64,000 nt of DNA, from positions 307,985 through 371,984 of the forward strand of contig PUQB01000174.1 in the NCBI GenBank assembly GCA_003024785.1. The letters run 5' to 3'. The position numbers and the translations under genes are program-made. Shown here one piece after another: positions 1 through 12,485 of the stretch. This DNA is from Selaginella tamariscina. Taxonomy: Eukaryota > Streptophyta > Lycopodiopsida > Selaginellales > Selaginellaceae. How positions within the stretch are numbered: the first letter of the stretch is position 1; the number at the start of each line of letters is the position of its first letter. The notes under the pieces were generated by a model. That model did no database searches. It saw only the letters and a program-made list of their open reading frames with translations, and was not told the DNA's origin.

Positions 1-2
1 AT

Positions 3-338
3 GTTTGTGAGAATGTCTTCAACAAAGTTGGCTCTCAACCACAATTTGAAAGAACTTATGATGGTGGCCAGTTTATTTTAGCTATTGGGAACATGAACCA
101 TATGGCAGAGTTGAAGATAATAGGGAATGTATCTATACCATCAAAACACAGGAGGCAAGAATGCATTTGGTCAAAGTTGGAGGAGGATTTTTGTGGACAT
201 AATGTTGAGCTTTGCAATTTACGAGATTATAGTGGAGTAGAGATAGATGAGGAGCTCATTCAAGCACTGAAAAGGGGCTTGGTTATAGCACAAGAGAAGT
301 GTGAAACTCTTGGTATGAAATCAACAAATGCATGGTGA
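3..338 (+). CDS. Unrecognised partial ORF at the left window edge
   Basis: An open frame runs in from the window edge to a stop at 336-338, about 111 codons, with an internal Met at 93. It is rich in charged and aromatic residues (for example QFERTYDGGQFILAIGN near the start and LCNLRDYSGVEIDEELI in the middle), which looks like real protein. I do not recognise the family. The next 250 bases hold in-frame stops in all readings that would extend it, so this is either the last exon of a gene starting outside the window or a degraded fragment. The AT-rich downstream sequence gives no further support. Confidence 0.35.
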   Translation, partial: VCENVFNKVGSQPQFERTYDGGQFILAIGNMNHMAELKIIGNVSIPSKHRRQECIWSKLEEDFCGHNVELCNLRDYSGVEIDEELIQALKRGLVIAQEKCETLGMKSTNAW

Positions 339-597
339 GATGCACCTTGTTGAATGAGGACTTAAACTAAAGTGTCCAAGGAAGTTATTGTTAATGTTGG
401 TGATGAAGTTGATAATCAAAATTAAGATAGTGATGACATTATAAATTCAAATGAGCTTTAAGCTTAAGAAGAACAAGCAGTTGCAACGGAATTTTACGGG
501 CATTTTCTAATGAGGAAGAGTCACATGAAGATGGACATGAGCATGAAAAGATTAGCACTTTTGTTCTTGTTGTAGAAAGCAGGTTTTCAAGAGTACT

Positions 598-804
598 TTG
601 GTGAGTAAGTTGAATGACAATGCTTTTCTGAGCAAAGACAAGCTTACCAAGATTCGAGCTTCCAAATATCTAAAAGAAACAATTATTTCCAATAATACAA
701 GTCATAACATTTCTATTGGTAGTGATGTGGGGTACTTTATGAAATTAAACAACCTCAACAATGTAACAACAATACAAAATGAAGATGGTGGCTTAGTTGA
801 ATAA
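598..804 (+). CDS. Short unrecognised ORF, possible decayed coding remnant
   Basis: A 68-residue frame containing VSKLNDNAFLSKDKLTKIRASK. Its start codon is preceded by an in-frame stop (LW-stop-VSKLN) in a readable upstream context, so it may be one piece of the same decayed gene as the ORF at the left edge. No domain was recognised. A further 124-codon frame that begins where it ends (804-1178) has unconvincing composition and is not listed as a gene. Confidence 0.2.
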   Translation: MVSKLNDNAFLSKDKLTKIRASKYLKETIISNNTSHNISIGSDVGYFMKLNNLNNVTTIQNEDGGLVE

Positions 805-1178
805 TGAAAATCAACAATAAAAAATCAAGTCACCACAAAGGCTTTATTAACTTCAACAACAAGCCAACAAATACAAGAGTCTACCTCATTTGGTATCGTG
901 AAGTTGAAGCAACCATCTATTATTATGACCTTCATGATTATAAAGCAGTGGACCTTGATTCCATTATCACACAAGTTTGTCTGACTTTGATTCAACAACA
1001 AAACAATGAGCTAAATGCAATATTTATTTTTCCTCACATATTTTGTTCTAGGTACTTTTACACAAAGGTGATAGACCAGAGTTGGACACTTTTTGTATAT
1101 CTTTTCAAAAGTCACAAGAACCTCCTATCAGCCAACAAAAGAAAAGATAATTCACATAAAAGGTTAATCTCTTTTTAA

Positions 1179-2872
1179 ACACATTTTATAAATATGCCAC
1201 TTAAAAGGGTATTATTGGCATTTTTTTTCATTATCATATATTACACAAGAGGTTTGAACAAATTTTATTTTTTTTCATGTATACAAGGGTTAACTTTGCC
1301 TTTTTCTTGCGTATACACCTGCGCAAGTGTTTCCAACTTGATATAAAGAGTGAAGTCCTTGTGTCTGCTTCCCGTGGCAAGTGCCATTAGCACAAATCCC
1401 TAAATACACTTACCTTAATTATATTTTTGTATTTGATTCTAGGTATATTTTAGTATTTAATATTTAAAGGACATTTAAGGGTATTTATGTAAATACAAAA
1501 CTTCTTTGAGGATAACAATGCAATTTTTAAGATTTCAAGAGTAATTGTGCAGTATTATTAAAGTTCAAGTGTATTTATGCAATTTGCCTTATTTTAAATT
1601 ACCCATTTAAAAACTAAGTGTGTGGTAATTCTTAAACGAAAGAAAATGACTATGTACATAATTGTTTTAAAACTTTGTGTTCACTTTATACTCCTTATGT
1701 TTGATTTATTATAGAAGAATGAATTCTTTTTATTTAAAGACTTACAAAATTTAATATTCAACTAAGAAAAGAAGAAAAGTAAAGAAAATTCTACAATGGA
1801 ATTAAATATAATAGTGAGGATTGAGTAACCAGTCAAAAGTATTGTAATTAATATAAATAATTATCTTTATAATATGTTGATTTCACATCACTTACTTTAT
1901 ATATGTAATAAATCCAAATCTTTGTCTTTAATCCTTCATCATTATATATAATGTTGATTTTGTTTTTTCTTTCTTGACTTAGATATCTTTTTTAATTTTA
2001 TTTTCTTCCATATAAAACTCAACATAAAGTAGTTTAACATGTTATCTTATGTGAATAATTTTATATTCAAAGAATTTAAGACTTTATGTATAAAATGGAT
2101 ACAAAAAATTTAAAATAATTAAATACACAACTTCTTTCCTCCCTTTAACGCATAACATTCACTTTTCCTTTTCCTTATGAAAAAGAGTAATTTGAAACAT
2201 AACACATACCTTAAAAAATAGAGAATACCAACTATTGTGGAATTTAACTTATCACAATAAAAAATAAGATGATAAATTAATAAATTTAAGAAGAATAAAA
2301 CATGAATGATTTTTTTAATAAGTTAAAAAGCATAAGAAGTAATATGATTGTCATTACTTTACTAGTATGTTGGGTGTTAAAAAGGTTTTAAGACTCTTGA
2401 ATCACTTGTACGTAGGTTAAACAATATTTTAAAAGTTGACAAACATGTATACTTCAACATTGGGGTAATTGAAAAAGAATATTAGTGGTGAATATAATGA
2501 ATTCATCTTATATATGTAAGATGTGCTTAATATAATGAATTATTTATGAAAGTTGTTTAATCAATTGTAACAAAAAGATCAACACAATATAACAAATTTA
2601 ACATTTTTTCTCATTGCTCGGCCACTCCATCCCGTCACTTGTTCGTGTCGGCTAACGATTTAACAGTGGTCAAACCACTGTCAAGCAATGCATTTACCAG
2701 ATTATGTAAGTAACAAATTAAATTATTCATCTTTTAATTGGCAACAACATAAAATTCAAAGACAAGAAGAAAAAAAAATATTAAGCATTTTGTGAAATCA
2801 TCTTAAGAGTTCAACCTTTTAATCTTTATATTATAAGTGCTTGTGTGGATTTTTGGAGTGCTTACATGCATA
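1179..2872. other. AT-rich non-coding stretch
   Basis: No coding frame of plausible composition and no RNA gene could be seen. It consists of A/T-rich sequence with short direct repeats and no GC-rich islands. Confidence 0.6.
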
Positions 2873-3428
2873 TGTTAGAAGGCAAAAGCTGATTTAATAG
2901 TACGATACGAGACTGACAAACTGTCATGTAGCGCTTAACCCAGACATAAATCCGATCGTCCGAATCAACTACCAAGGTACCCGGGACAATAGGCATATAA
3001 ATGTTACATGCAAGACGTTGTCACATGGCGGTAGACCAATGGGAGTGTGCCACATGTACTTAGGGTCTAGTACTAGTTGACCCACCATATAAGCCGGAAG
3101 ACTTGGTAGTGGGTCGGGTCGTTTGAGTCGTCTTCTTCTTTGTATCTTGCTCCACCTTTTTTAAGGCAGCTTTGTACTTGGACATGCAATATATGTATAT
3201 TTACTACTTCTATTCACCACCTTCTCCGAGTATTCTCCTCTTTCCCCGCTCCTAGTCCAACAACATACAATCAAGAAGGGAACCATTGCGCGTGGTGGAA
3301 CTGCTCCTCACCTGTAGATGGACCCTTGCATTGTCCGGGTAGAGGCCATCTCAGCCCCAATGCTCCCAAGGTAAATCCAACTCACCCAGGTGGCCCCCAA
3401 GATTGGACGCTACCAAAATGTTCTAACA
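2873..3428. mobile_element. Candidate solo LTR (TGTTAGAA ... TTCTAACA)
   Basis: A 556-bp block of much higher GC than its flanks. It begins TGTTAGAA and ends TTCTAACA, the TG...CA inverted termini expected of a plant LTR. A TATA-like CATATAAG lies mid-block, followed by a pyrimidine-rich stretch as in an R/U5 region. No second copy, primer-binding site or polypurine tract is adjacent, so it would be a solo LTR. The 5-bp flanks (GCATA and ACCAG) do not match, so no target duplication supports it. The 98-codon frame at 3140-3436 inside it looks like a chance ORF. Confidence 0.4.
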
Positions 3429-6400
3429 ACCAGTGAGACTTCATAAAACCACCACATGTGGCCTACGGAGTCCCCGAGCACCATGCATAAGGTTAAACAC
3501 ATGTTTATTAATTAATTATCCTAATAAGAATGTAAAACATACAAGTAGAGTATATATCTTATTATATCCAAGATAAAACCACATTACATAAATCAAAATA
3601 TATAAAACAATCCACACATGCACATACACACGGGCACATAATGAACATATATGTATTCCTTGTGTTTATAATGTGTTATGTTTAATATTATACACACACA
3701 ATTAATGTACATTTTAATCCTTATTAACTTAAAGTAATGTTATATTTTTCCTTTTCATGAACATGTATTAATTAGCTTTTCTCTTTAAAGATTTATAAAG
3801 TTTATGTCTAAATCCATGATGAAAATAAATATTAATGTAACTTTTGTTTTATAATGTGGTAAATATAATTTAACTCTTGATTTATATTCATATATAATGT
3901 CTTATTTTTTCATAAATCTTATTCTAATACAACAATTTAAATGTTAGATATATGATAAAGTTAACTTCAACATATTACTTTAAAAAAGTCATTTTCATTA
4001 AGGAAAATTATAATTTAAAAAGGAGAAAAGTTAAAATTAAAATTAACCTTATTGTGTACTAAAATGAAATATATGAAAAATAATTAAGACATCAAAAATT
4101 AAGACCTTATGAAATAAAATGTTATATTAATATTTATTCTTCATTTGCATTTAAACATAAACTTTATGAATCTTTTAAAGAACTTTATCCTTTTATATAA
4201 AGACTCAACATAAAAGAAATTTCATTCTGTCATTTTATCTTACATCCCAACTTATATTTAAAATACTTAAAAGTTCTTTCATGTTAAATACACAACTTCT
4301 TTTCTCCCCTTAAGAACTTATACTATGAACGTAATGTGATGAATTTAACTTTCTTTTTTTAAATTTTTTTAATTATTTATAAAGTAAGTGTTATGTTCAC
4401 TACTCTTCTTTATAAAAAAGAAGAGAAATGAGTATGAGTTCTTAAATGGGCAGCAAAATTTTTATAAAAAAAATTAAAAAATATCTTATATTTGATTGAA
4501 CAACCTTTATTAATATTTTATTTTATCAAGCATATCTCAACACAAAACACAAATTTACATACATATTCAAGATGCATCCATTTTATTTATTATTAACAAT
4601 GTTGTTCAATTATTTGATAATGTTAAATAGATATGTTCATCAACTTTAAAAATGTTATTTAACATACTTGTTAAAAAGAGAAATAAACATAAAAATATTA
4701 ATCGTTCAATAATTAAGATATTGAACGATTAATATTTAAGTGGTTCAAGAATTTTAAAACCTTCTTAAATATATTAATTTATTAATGAATTTCTTAAGGA
4801 TCATTACTAGATTATATAAATGACTTAAAAGTTTTAAACATTTTTAATACCCAACAAACTAACAAAGTAGTGAATTATATATTTATTAAGTTATTCAACT
4901 TGTCATTTATGTTGTATTACTTCTTAAATTCATTAATTTATTAAAAACATCATTTATGTTATATTACTTCTTAAATTTATTAACTTATTAAAGACACCAT
5001 TTATGTTATTCTTTATCGATGATATATTAAATTTCAAAATAATATTAAAATTGAATTCATAAAAATGTTTTCATAAAATATTTAATGTTACTTTGTTATT
5101 TTATTTTAAAATTTATGTTACTACTAATTAAAAAATGAACATTCTTATTTGTTTATTATATATTCTGAGAGACACATGTCCGTTCACTTAAAACATTTAA
5201 TACACATAAATAAAGTATATATGAATTACCTATCATATTTGAGATATAACCATATTACATATACCAAATATACAAAATAATCCACACATGAGCAACCATT
5301 CATGCACATAGGTGGACATATAGTATTTATAATGTATTGTGTAAATGTACATTTTTAATTTTTATTAATTCAAAACAATGTTACATTTTTATTTTTATTA
5401 AATATGTATTAATTAACTTCTCTTTTTAAAAGATTCATAAATTTATGTATAGATGCATAATAAAAAATAAAGTTTTATAAGGTGGTAAATATGACTTAAC
5501 TCTAGGTTTATATTGGTATATAATCTCTTATTTAATTAAGTTTTTGCATAAATGTTATTTTAGTACAACAACTTATATGTGTTAGAGATATAATAAGGTT
5601 AACTTTAACATATCTTAACTTTATATATAACTTATATGTGCTAAAGAAAAAAAGTTAACCTTATCATATTTCTAACACATATAAATTGTTGTATTAAAAT
5701 GAGATTTACAAAAACACTTAATTAAGTAATACATTATATGGAAATACAAATCAAAAGTTAATTCATTTTTACTACCTTACAAAATAAAATGTTACATTGA
5801 TATTTATTTTTCATCATGCATAAAAACATAAACTTTAAAGAGAAAATTTAACTAACACATGTTTAAAAATTTAAAATTATATATAATATTACTTTAAGTT
5901 AATAAAGATTAAAAATGTACTACATTAATTGTGTGTGCGTATAATATTAAATACAACATAATTAAATACAAAGAATGCATATGTGTACTATAGATATGAT
6001 AAAGTTTTAGAAGTGAATTATATCAAGAATATTTTTAATATATAAGAAAAGGTATTCTTGTTCATTATAAATTGCATATTGATTTTACTAATTAACTTTT
6101 TGTTAATTTATATTGATTTCATTAATTAACTTTTTGTTAATTGTTTATTTTTTATATGTTCTTTCTAATTCATAAATAAAATTTGATATTGCATTCTATT
6201 TTTTTGTTAGTGGGAGTTTGAAATAAAATCCCTTATATACAAAATTATAATTATTATATATAATAAGAGTATAACTTTATGCAAATATTATTCTTTTTTC
6301 TTAATTAAAAAAATAAAGTAAAAGGTCAACTGGTGTTATAAAAAGGTCTTGTGTATTATTTAATTAAATGATATATAATTTATTTAATTGATTCTCACTA

Positions 6401-7370
6401 AATTAAAATTATAACAATCTATATATTTAATTTATATGTGTAATAACAAGTTTTTATATGTGTCCATTTGGTTATCCATGGATGAATGTATAATAATTAC
6501 TTTTAAATTACTAATCCAATATTTACTACTTCAACATGATAATAATAAATTCTTCAACATGGATGAATATATAATAATCACTTTTAAATGACTAGTCCAT
6601 ATATTTGCCACTTCAACATGATAATAATAAATTCCTCAACATAATCAACTCCAATTTAATGTTACATGCTTTGATAATTATGATTTAATTAATGATTATA
6701 TACTTTAATAATTATAACACACTATTGAATTAAAAGAATGATGTAATATATAATAAGCATATTGTAAAAAAATGTTTTACCAAATTCTTTAAATAAATAT
6801 TTATTTGAGTTTTTTTATTATAAAATAATGTGAATAATGCATGATGAATCTTATTTGTGAATCACAATTAATAATAACAAGATAAATAGGCATTACACAG
6901 GTTTGGAGAAGAATAATTTTTAAGTACAGTAAAGTACATAAGTATGGATTACATATTTAGTTTCGTACAAAAGAAAATTATAATTAAAACTTTCAAATTT
7001 GATGACATTGATAAGACTATTAAATGATTGAATTCCTTAAAATTTTAAATATAAAATTTAAGTAGGATAGAGTACACTTTATAAACAATGTTTAAACGAT
7101 AATTTACTGACAAAATAATATCAAGTCACCATTTGTAAATCATAATGTTCAATTTACTGATTTTCTTAACTTACGATCATTTTGACAGTTATAATGTCTT
7201 TACAATTGTGATAAACAATTTAAATGACACACACCAGAATAAAAAGAAATAACTATTGCTAAGACAAAGGCTAACGATGTTTGACAAAGATAAAATAATT
7301 CCTAAATTACATAGTAATTTAATTTAAAAAGGTGTGTTATTAAACGGCTAAGATGAAGCGGTGTTGTTAA
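3429..7370. other. AT-rich gene-free stretch with interspersed fold-back repeats
   Basis: No coding sequence could be seen. Parts of 3,520-4,260 resemble 5,180-5,560 in direct orientation and 5,640-5,990 in inverted orientation, sharing motifs such as TTAATTAACTTCTCTTT and GATATAACCATATTACAT. A further related piece lies at 21,330-21,420. This indicates an old interspersed repeat family, not unique sequence. Confidence 0.45.
5180..5990. repeat. Fold-back (inverted) repeat of an interspersed family
   Basis: The left arm (about 5,500-5,625; contains TGTGTTAGAGATATAATAAG) is followed by an inverted right arm (5,640-5,770; contains CTTATCATATTTCTAACACA). The inverted similarity extends outward to about 5,300 and 5,980. 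A direct relative lies at about 3,520-3,980. It looks like a non-autonomous fold-back element; exact ends were not determined. Confidence 0.4.
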
Positions 7371-7812
7371 ACCTAATACAAAAAATTTAAATGTACTGTG
7401 GCTGTCCTAATACAAAAAATTTAAATGTACCGTGGCTGTCCTAATACAAAAAATTTAAATGTACCGTGGCTGTCCTAATACAAAAATTTAAATGTACCAT
7501 GACCTATCTTAATACAAAAAATTTAAATGTGCCATGGCTGTCCTAATACAAAAAATTTAAATGTATCGTGGTTGTCCTAATACAAAAAATTTAAATGTAC
7601 CGTGAATGTCCTAATACAAAAAATTTAAATGTACCATGGCCTATCTTAATACAAAAAATTTAAATGTACCGTGGCCTATCTTAATACAAAAAATTTAAAT
7701 GTACCGTGGCTGTCCTAATACAAAAAATTTAAATGTACCATAGTCTGTTGTAATACCAAAAGTTTAAATGTACCGTGGCTATCCTAATATAAAAAAATTT
7801 AAATGTACCATG
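7371..7812 (+). repeat. 34-bp tandem repeat, about 13 copies
   Basis: Head-to-tail copies of a unit built around AATACAAAAAATTTAAATGT followed by ACCGTGGCTGTCCT. Variants read GGCCTATCTT or GGTTGTCC in the second half. Unit length is 33-35 bp and copies differ at a few positions, so it is a moderately aged minisatellite in otherwise AT-rich non-coding DNA. Confidence 0.9.
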
Positions 7813-8322
7813 GGACTAAGTTTCCGTTTATTTACTAAATTCAAAAAGATTATCTTTTTAGTAATTTTGGGATTATTTTAATATAAAATATTCTTTAAAA
7901 TACTATTTTAGATAGTTTAATAATTTCACAATATACATACTCCAAATATATAACCAATAAAGGATGTTGGCACTCTGGCGGGGAATATTTAACAAAAGTC
8001 CCCAAATCAAATAATGTCAAATATAATAAGTTTTAACAGTATCCTTTGTTATATATATAGAGAGAGACACATATCTACCCATACAAAATATATTAGGAGT
8101 ATATTATCAATCTGCACATTACAGTGCCTAAGGACCCCACACACATGATGAAAGAAAAAACCAGCGGACGTAAATCGAAGCAAGAAACAGCATTCGAGGT
8201 AGAAGCAGAGCGACTGAAGTCCGTTATAACAATTATTATGTGTGAGAGAGATTTACTTCATCTTCCACGTGTCCAATGATGTTGGCTTTGCCCATGCACG
8301 AGAGTCTAGAATAGTGAAGGTG

Positions 8323-8357
<35 letters not shown>

Positions 8358-8421
8358 CTCGCTAGTATTATGTCCATGTCAAATCCTTGTCATGCTGTTG
8401 ACTGCCTATGAATCTCCATAC
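7813..8421. other. Non-coding stretch with (TA)n microsatellite
   Basis: No gene could be seen. A (TA)n tract of about 30 bp lies at 8,324-8,354, and a short GA tract at 8,061-8,066. Confidence 0.5.
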
Positions 8422-9180
8422 CTCCAATATGACTAGCCAAGGTTGCACAAGCTTTTTAAGTGCAGCTGCGTATGACATGATACTCTCCACCATTCTGCAC
8501 GAGAACCTCGGTAACATCTGCAGGGTGTATCCTCAATGAGTCCATACCAGAACTTTGAAGGCTAGTATACTCGTGAGAGATGAACCTTCACACCCATCCT
8601 TTCGGGCCGTAGTAATGCAGGGTCAAAGTGTTTTACATGGTTGGTAATAAATATTACAATCCTCTCGTTTGCATATTCCTTTTAGTTCCGGTTTCTTTAG
8701 CGACCTGACTTTGATTCTTAATCTCAATGACTACGTTCTAACCTCATTAGAAGCTTCTTCAGCTGCCCGTTGCTCTCAACCTCGGTCAGCGTACCTGAGG
8801 GTCCATACAGCATGCTTTGCCAGCTCGCCTGTATGTGTGTGTAATTTAAGTTCTAGTTCTACAATATATGCATGATAATTGTATTAATCTTAGCTTCCAT
8901 GGATAGCTAGCTGATATTTGTTATATATAAGGCATCGTCCTCCTACTTCATCTGACACAGTCCCGGGGAGATCTGCGTGATCTGTCAACAGAGACATAGA
9001 GACCCACAGAGTTCTAAGCTCATATATACTGGTGATCTTTGTGTGTGCGTGTGTATGTGATATACATACGGATATATATTGTCTTGCCTGGAGAACGCCT
9101 CAGAGTTCATGAGGTCACCTTCTTTGAGCTCAGGTTCTATAGCCATGCTCTCAAATGTAATATTCACTCGTATTACATGA
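8422..9180 (-). CDS. Possible unrecognised multi-exon gene
   Basis: This sequence is GC-richer than its surroundings and holds exon-like blocks on the minus strand. 8,422-8,517 is preceded by CCCTGCAG and followed by GTATGG, and is exactly 32 codons of plausible composition (LPRFSCRMVESIMSYAAALK...). 8,743-8,828 is preceded by ACATACAG, followed by GTTAGA, and contains QSMLYGPSGTLTEVESNG. A further open block near 9,090-9,180 contains ESMAIEPELKEGDLMNSEAF and is followed by GCAAG, which would be a GC donor. The phases of the first two blocks do not join directly, so an exon is missing or the gene is decayed. The family is not recognised. Confidence 0.3.
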
Positions 9181-10497
9181 AACTACTCTTACCGATAATA
9201 ACCCCGTAAACTCTCATGCATGGAAATTCTCCAGTAATTACCCATTAGAGAGAGAGGGGGGGGACATATGGTGCATCACCTGATGTTCAAAAGTGTCTAA
9301 AATTATTTCAGCATTTGGCTTGCGTACTGATTCGAACAGCAACGATGTCATGTAAGTTTCTATCACGCAGAGAACTCCCTACGTCAGAGCATAAGTCATC
9401 TTAAATCTAGGTTTTTTAAATTGTATATTTAAAACCCTAATGTATTTAAAGTTTATTAAAACTTTAAGAGTATAAAACTTCAAAAGATTATGATAAAAAT
9501 AAAAAACCTTATACTTAATACTGTTAAATTTCGTTAATATTTTAAATTGAGTTTTGAATTACTTTCTACATATTTAAGACAAATTTTTCTATAAAATTTA
9601 CAAATAAATATTTATATATATTTAAAAAATCTGTATAGTTTATATTCTTCTGCCTTAGTGGTTAATAAATAACACAAGGAACATTAATTAACATAAAAAA
9701 AATTAGAGTTAAAATAAAAGTAATAAAAGAGTGTAACGGATAAAATCAATAATAACAAATTCACGACACATTAATCTTAAATGTAAATTCTTAAATTTAA
9801 TAATTTTAATGTTTAATTCAGTAGTGTTTAAAGATGAAATCTCCAAAAAAAAAATTCAAAATGAGCAATATGATTTTAATAAATTTTAATTTGTAATATG
9901 TTTGTACAATTTAATATATAAAATAATAATTTAAATTAAATATCTATGATTTAAATATAAAGAAAGTATTTCTTAAGATTACATATTATATAAAAATTGC
10001 GATAGGATTAGAATATATTATATTCAGTTTTATATTTAACTGATTTGAATCAGTTGAAAGGCATATCTAAACATTAAGTTATTGTTATATATTAAAGAAA
10101 TGTGTCCCGAGGCTCAAACAAGGAATACATCATATAGCTTATATGTGTGTGTGTGTGTGCTTCTCTCTTTATGTGCATATGTATATAGAAGAGAAGCACT
10201 GTGTGTATATACAAAACACTTGTAAAATTACTTGAGAAGGAATTAATACTTATGACTTTAACTTAAAGGTGAAATATATTTCCTTGAAAACTATGAAGCT
10301 GTTCCTGTGTTGTATGATACATACATAGATATATAGCGAGACTAGTGTTTTGACATAATGCATAGAAGCATAAGAGTTTGTATAATAATAGTAACTTATG
10401 AGAAAATAATACATGCTTTATTACATGTGACTATATGTATCACTAACTAAACCTAGTGCCGAACAAGGAACTACATTATATATCTTTTATAAGAAAG
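9181..10497. other. AT-rich intergenic, nothing recognised
   Basis: A short poly-G/GA tract occurs near 9,250 and a (GT)n tract near 10,145. No credible coding frame or RNA gene was found. Confidence 0.5.
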
Positions 10498-11416
10498 TTA
10501 GGCCTAGCGGGTGGTTAATTACTTCAACTACTAAAATTTAAATTTTTTTAATTCTATCATTATTTGTTAGTTATTTATTATTTATAATCTATACGAGACT
10601 TATGTAATACCTATTTGCTCTTTTGATGGTAGCTAAATAATCAGGCAATTTTGCCCGGTTGTATGATTATTAAGCATAATTTAATAATCATCTTATTTTA
10701 TATAAAGAACATTAACAAATGCATAATATGGATAATATGCATAGTTTTTTCAGAATTTCTTGTATATATAACATTGACACATAAATATGTGTCTCTCTTT
10801 ATATATAATTAATATTATTTTATTTAGACTTACCATGTCTTATTAAAAAAAACATGAGTTTTATAAAAATTAATAAAAATATGCATAATGTTATATTTAT
10901 ATACATATACATGTATAACATTACTTTACATATGTATGTGTATATAAATCTATATATTCATATATATATTATAATATACACACACAACTATAATTATATA
11001 TGTATATTATATATATAATATCATAAGTAAAGTATGTAATAATTAAAAGATCTTTCTCTCTCTACACATTTGTATATATTGTCATATATATATATATAGA
11101 GAGAGAAACATTAGTAAATTATAATTAATAATTCTATATAAGAAAATAACAATGAAGTCACTAAAGAATTAGGGATTTAATATATATTTTCAATTAAACA
11201 TATTGAATAGGTGCACCTTTATTATATACATTATGTGTAACATACATTTGTAAAACCCTGTTAGTAACTAGTTAAATAAAAATTATGCATTATAATTTTA
11301 AAAAAAATTAATTAACCACTTAGTGAAAAAGCATAGTGGTAATAATAATTAATTACATGACATTGTTTTAATTTATCGAGGGTCAAATAACCACCCGTTA
11401 ATAAAAATGAGCCTTA
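10498..11416. mobile_element. Non-autonomous transposon with inverted termini, copy 1
   Basis: The left end reads TTAGGCCTAGCGGGTGGTTA. The reverse complement of the right end reads TTAAGGCTCATTTTTATTAA then CGGGTGGTTA, giving inverted termini around CGGGTGGTTA. Internally the sequence matches, mostly in inverse orientation, the element at 45,897-47,019 (for example the ATTGTTATTTTCTTATATAG segment, here reversed at about 11,130-11,155). It has no coding capacity, is about 920 bp long, and has an AT-rich interior with (TA)n tracts. The superfamily is not assigned. Confidence 0.55.
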
Positions 11417-12485
11417 AATGGGATGAATAATAAAGTTAGTTATGTGAATTATAATTTTATAATTAATTAATAGGATAAAGCAAATAATATAGACCATAGA
11501 AGAAAAGTAAAAAACTATCACATCTAAGTTTGAAATAGCTTAAAGAACGATTCATAATCAATATTAAATTGTAAAAAGTAAATAAATTGCATAAGTTAGA
11601 GTGGAGTGTAAGATACCTTACATAAGAATGGTAAATTATGACATAAATAGTAAAAAGTAAATTTAAATTTATGCTTAAAATAATAAGATAGAGCAAAGAT
11701 TGACTTAATTTATATAAAAACAATAAACCGTTATGGAAAAAAAGTCAACTTAAAAAAGAAAAATGTAAGAAATGTGATTAGAAGTTGTTACGAAATAGGG
11801 TCAATTGCTGCTGAAGGAAAATTACAAGGAAGGGTTTGAAAGATAACAAAGAAGGTTGTTTAATCAAAATAATTACTATAACAAAGGATTAAAATGTAAA
11901 CATTAATACATCGTGGTTAAAATGAAGACAGAAATACAAATAGAAAGTTAATTCACTCTATATATCTATGATATAAATAAACCTGTTCCTTTATAATTTT
12001 ATTATTAAGTATTATTAATTAATTAATTATTACAGAACAGTTGTTTAAATTTTCTTATGACATCAAACCGAGTCACAATAATAACCATTCATATAACACC
12101 AGTAATATACAATTTTATGTAATGGTTAATTAAATTTGAAAAAATAATTTTTTTGATAAAACAATCTTAAATATTAATGACATGACAAGAGTAATTTATT
12201 TGCATAGACAAATAAAAATATTCATTAGAAATCCAAATAACTGCAAATGACGTGGAGGGAGCTCGTTGTAGCGGTGGAATGGATAACGATTTGCTTTCGG
12301 TGATATAAAATACATCTTTTTTATTTTCTACTAGTCCTGCAATTCAAATGTTTAAATTGGATTTGAAGGTTAGAATCTTACAAAAGCCTTCTGAATTCAT
12401 CCGAATGCCCCATTAGAGGCATATCCTACAATGACTTATGAGCGAGAAATATGGCCTTGTTGCCTTGTTTAGGGCGGCATCGATG
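11417..12485. other. AT-rich intergenic, downstream of the transporter gene
   Basis: The 86-codon minus frame at 11,463-11,723 is low-complexity L/Y/I/N-rich sequence expected by chance in AT-rich DNA. Nothing else was recognised. Confidence 0.5.

Noticed and set aside
3140..3436. 98-codon ORF in the solo-LTR candidate
   Set aside because: It is Pro/Cys/Ser-rich without a domain, spans the LTR boundary, and no conserved motif was recognised.
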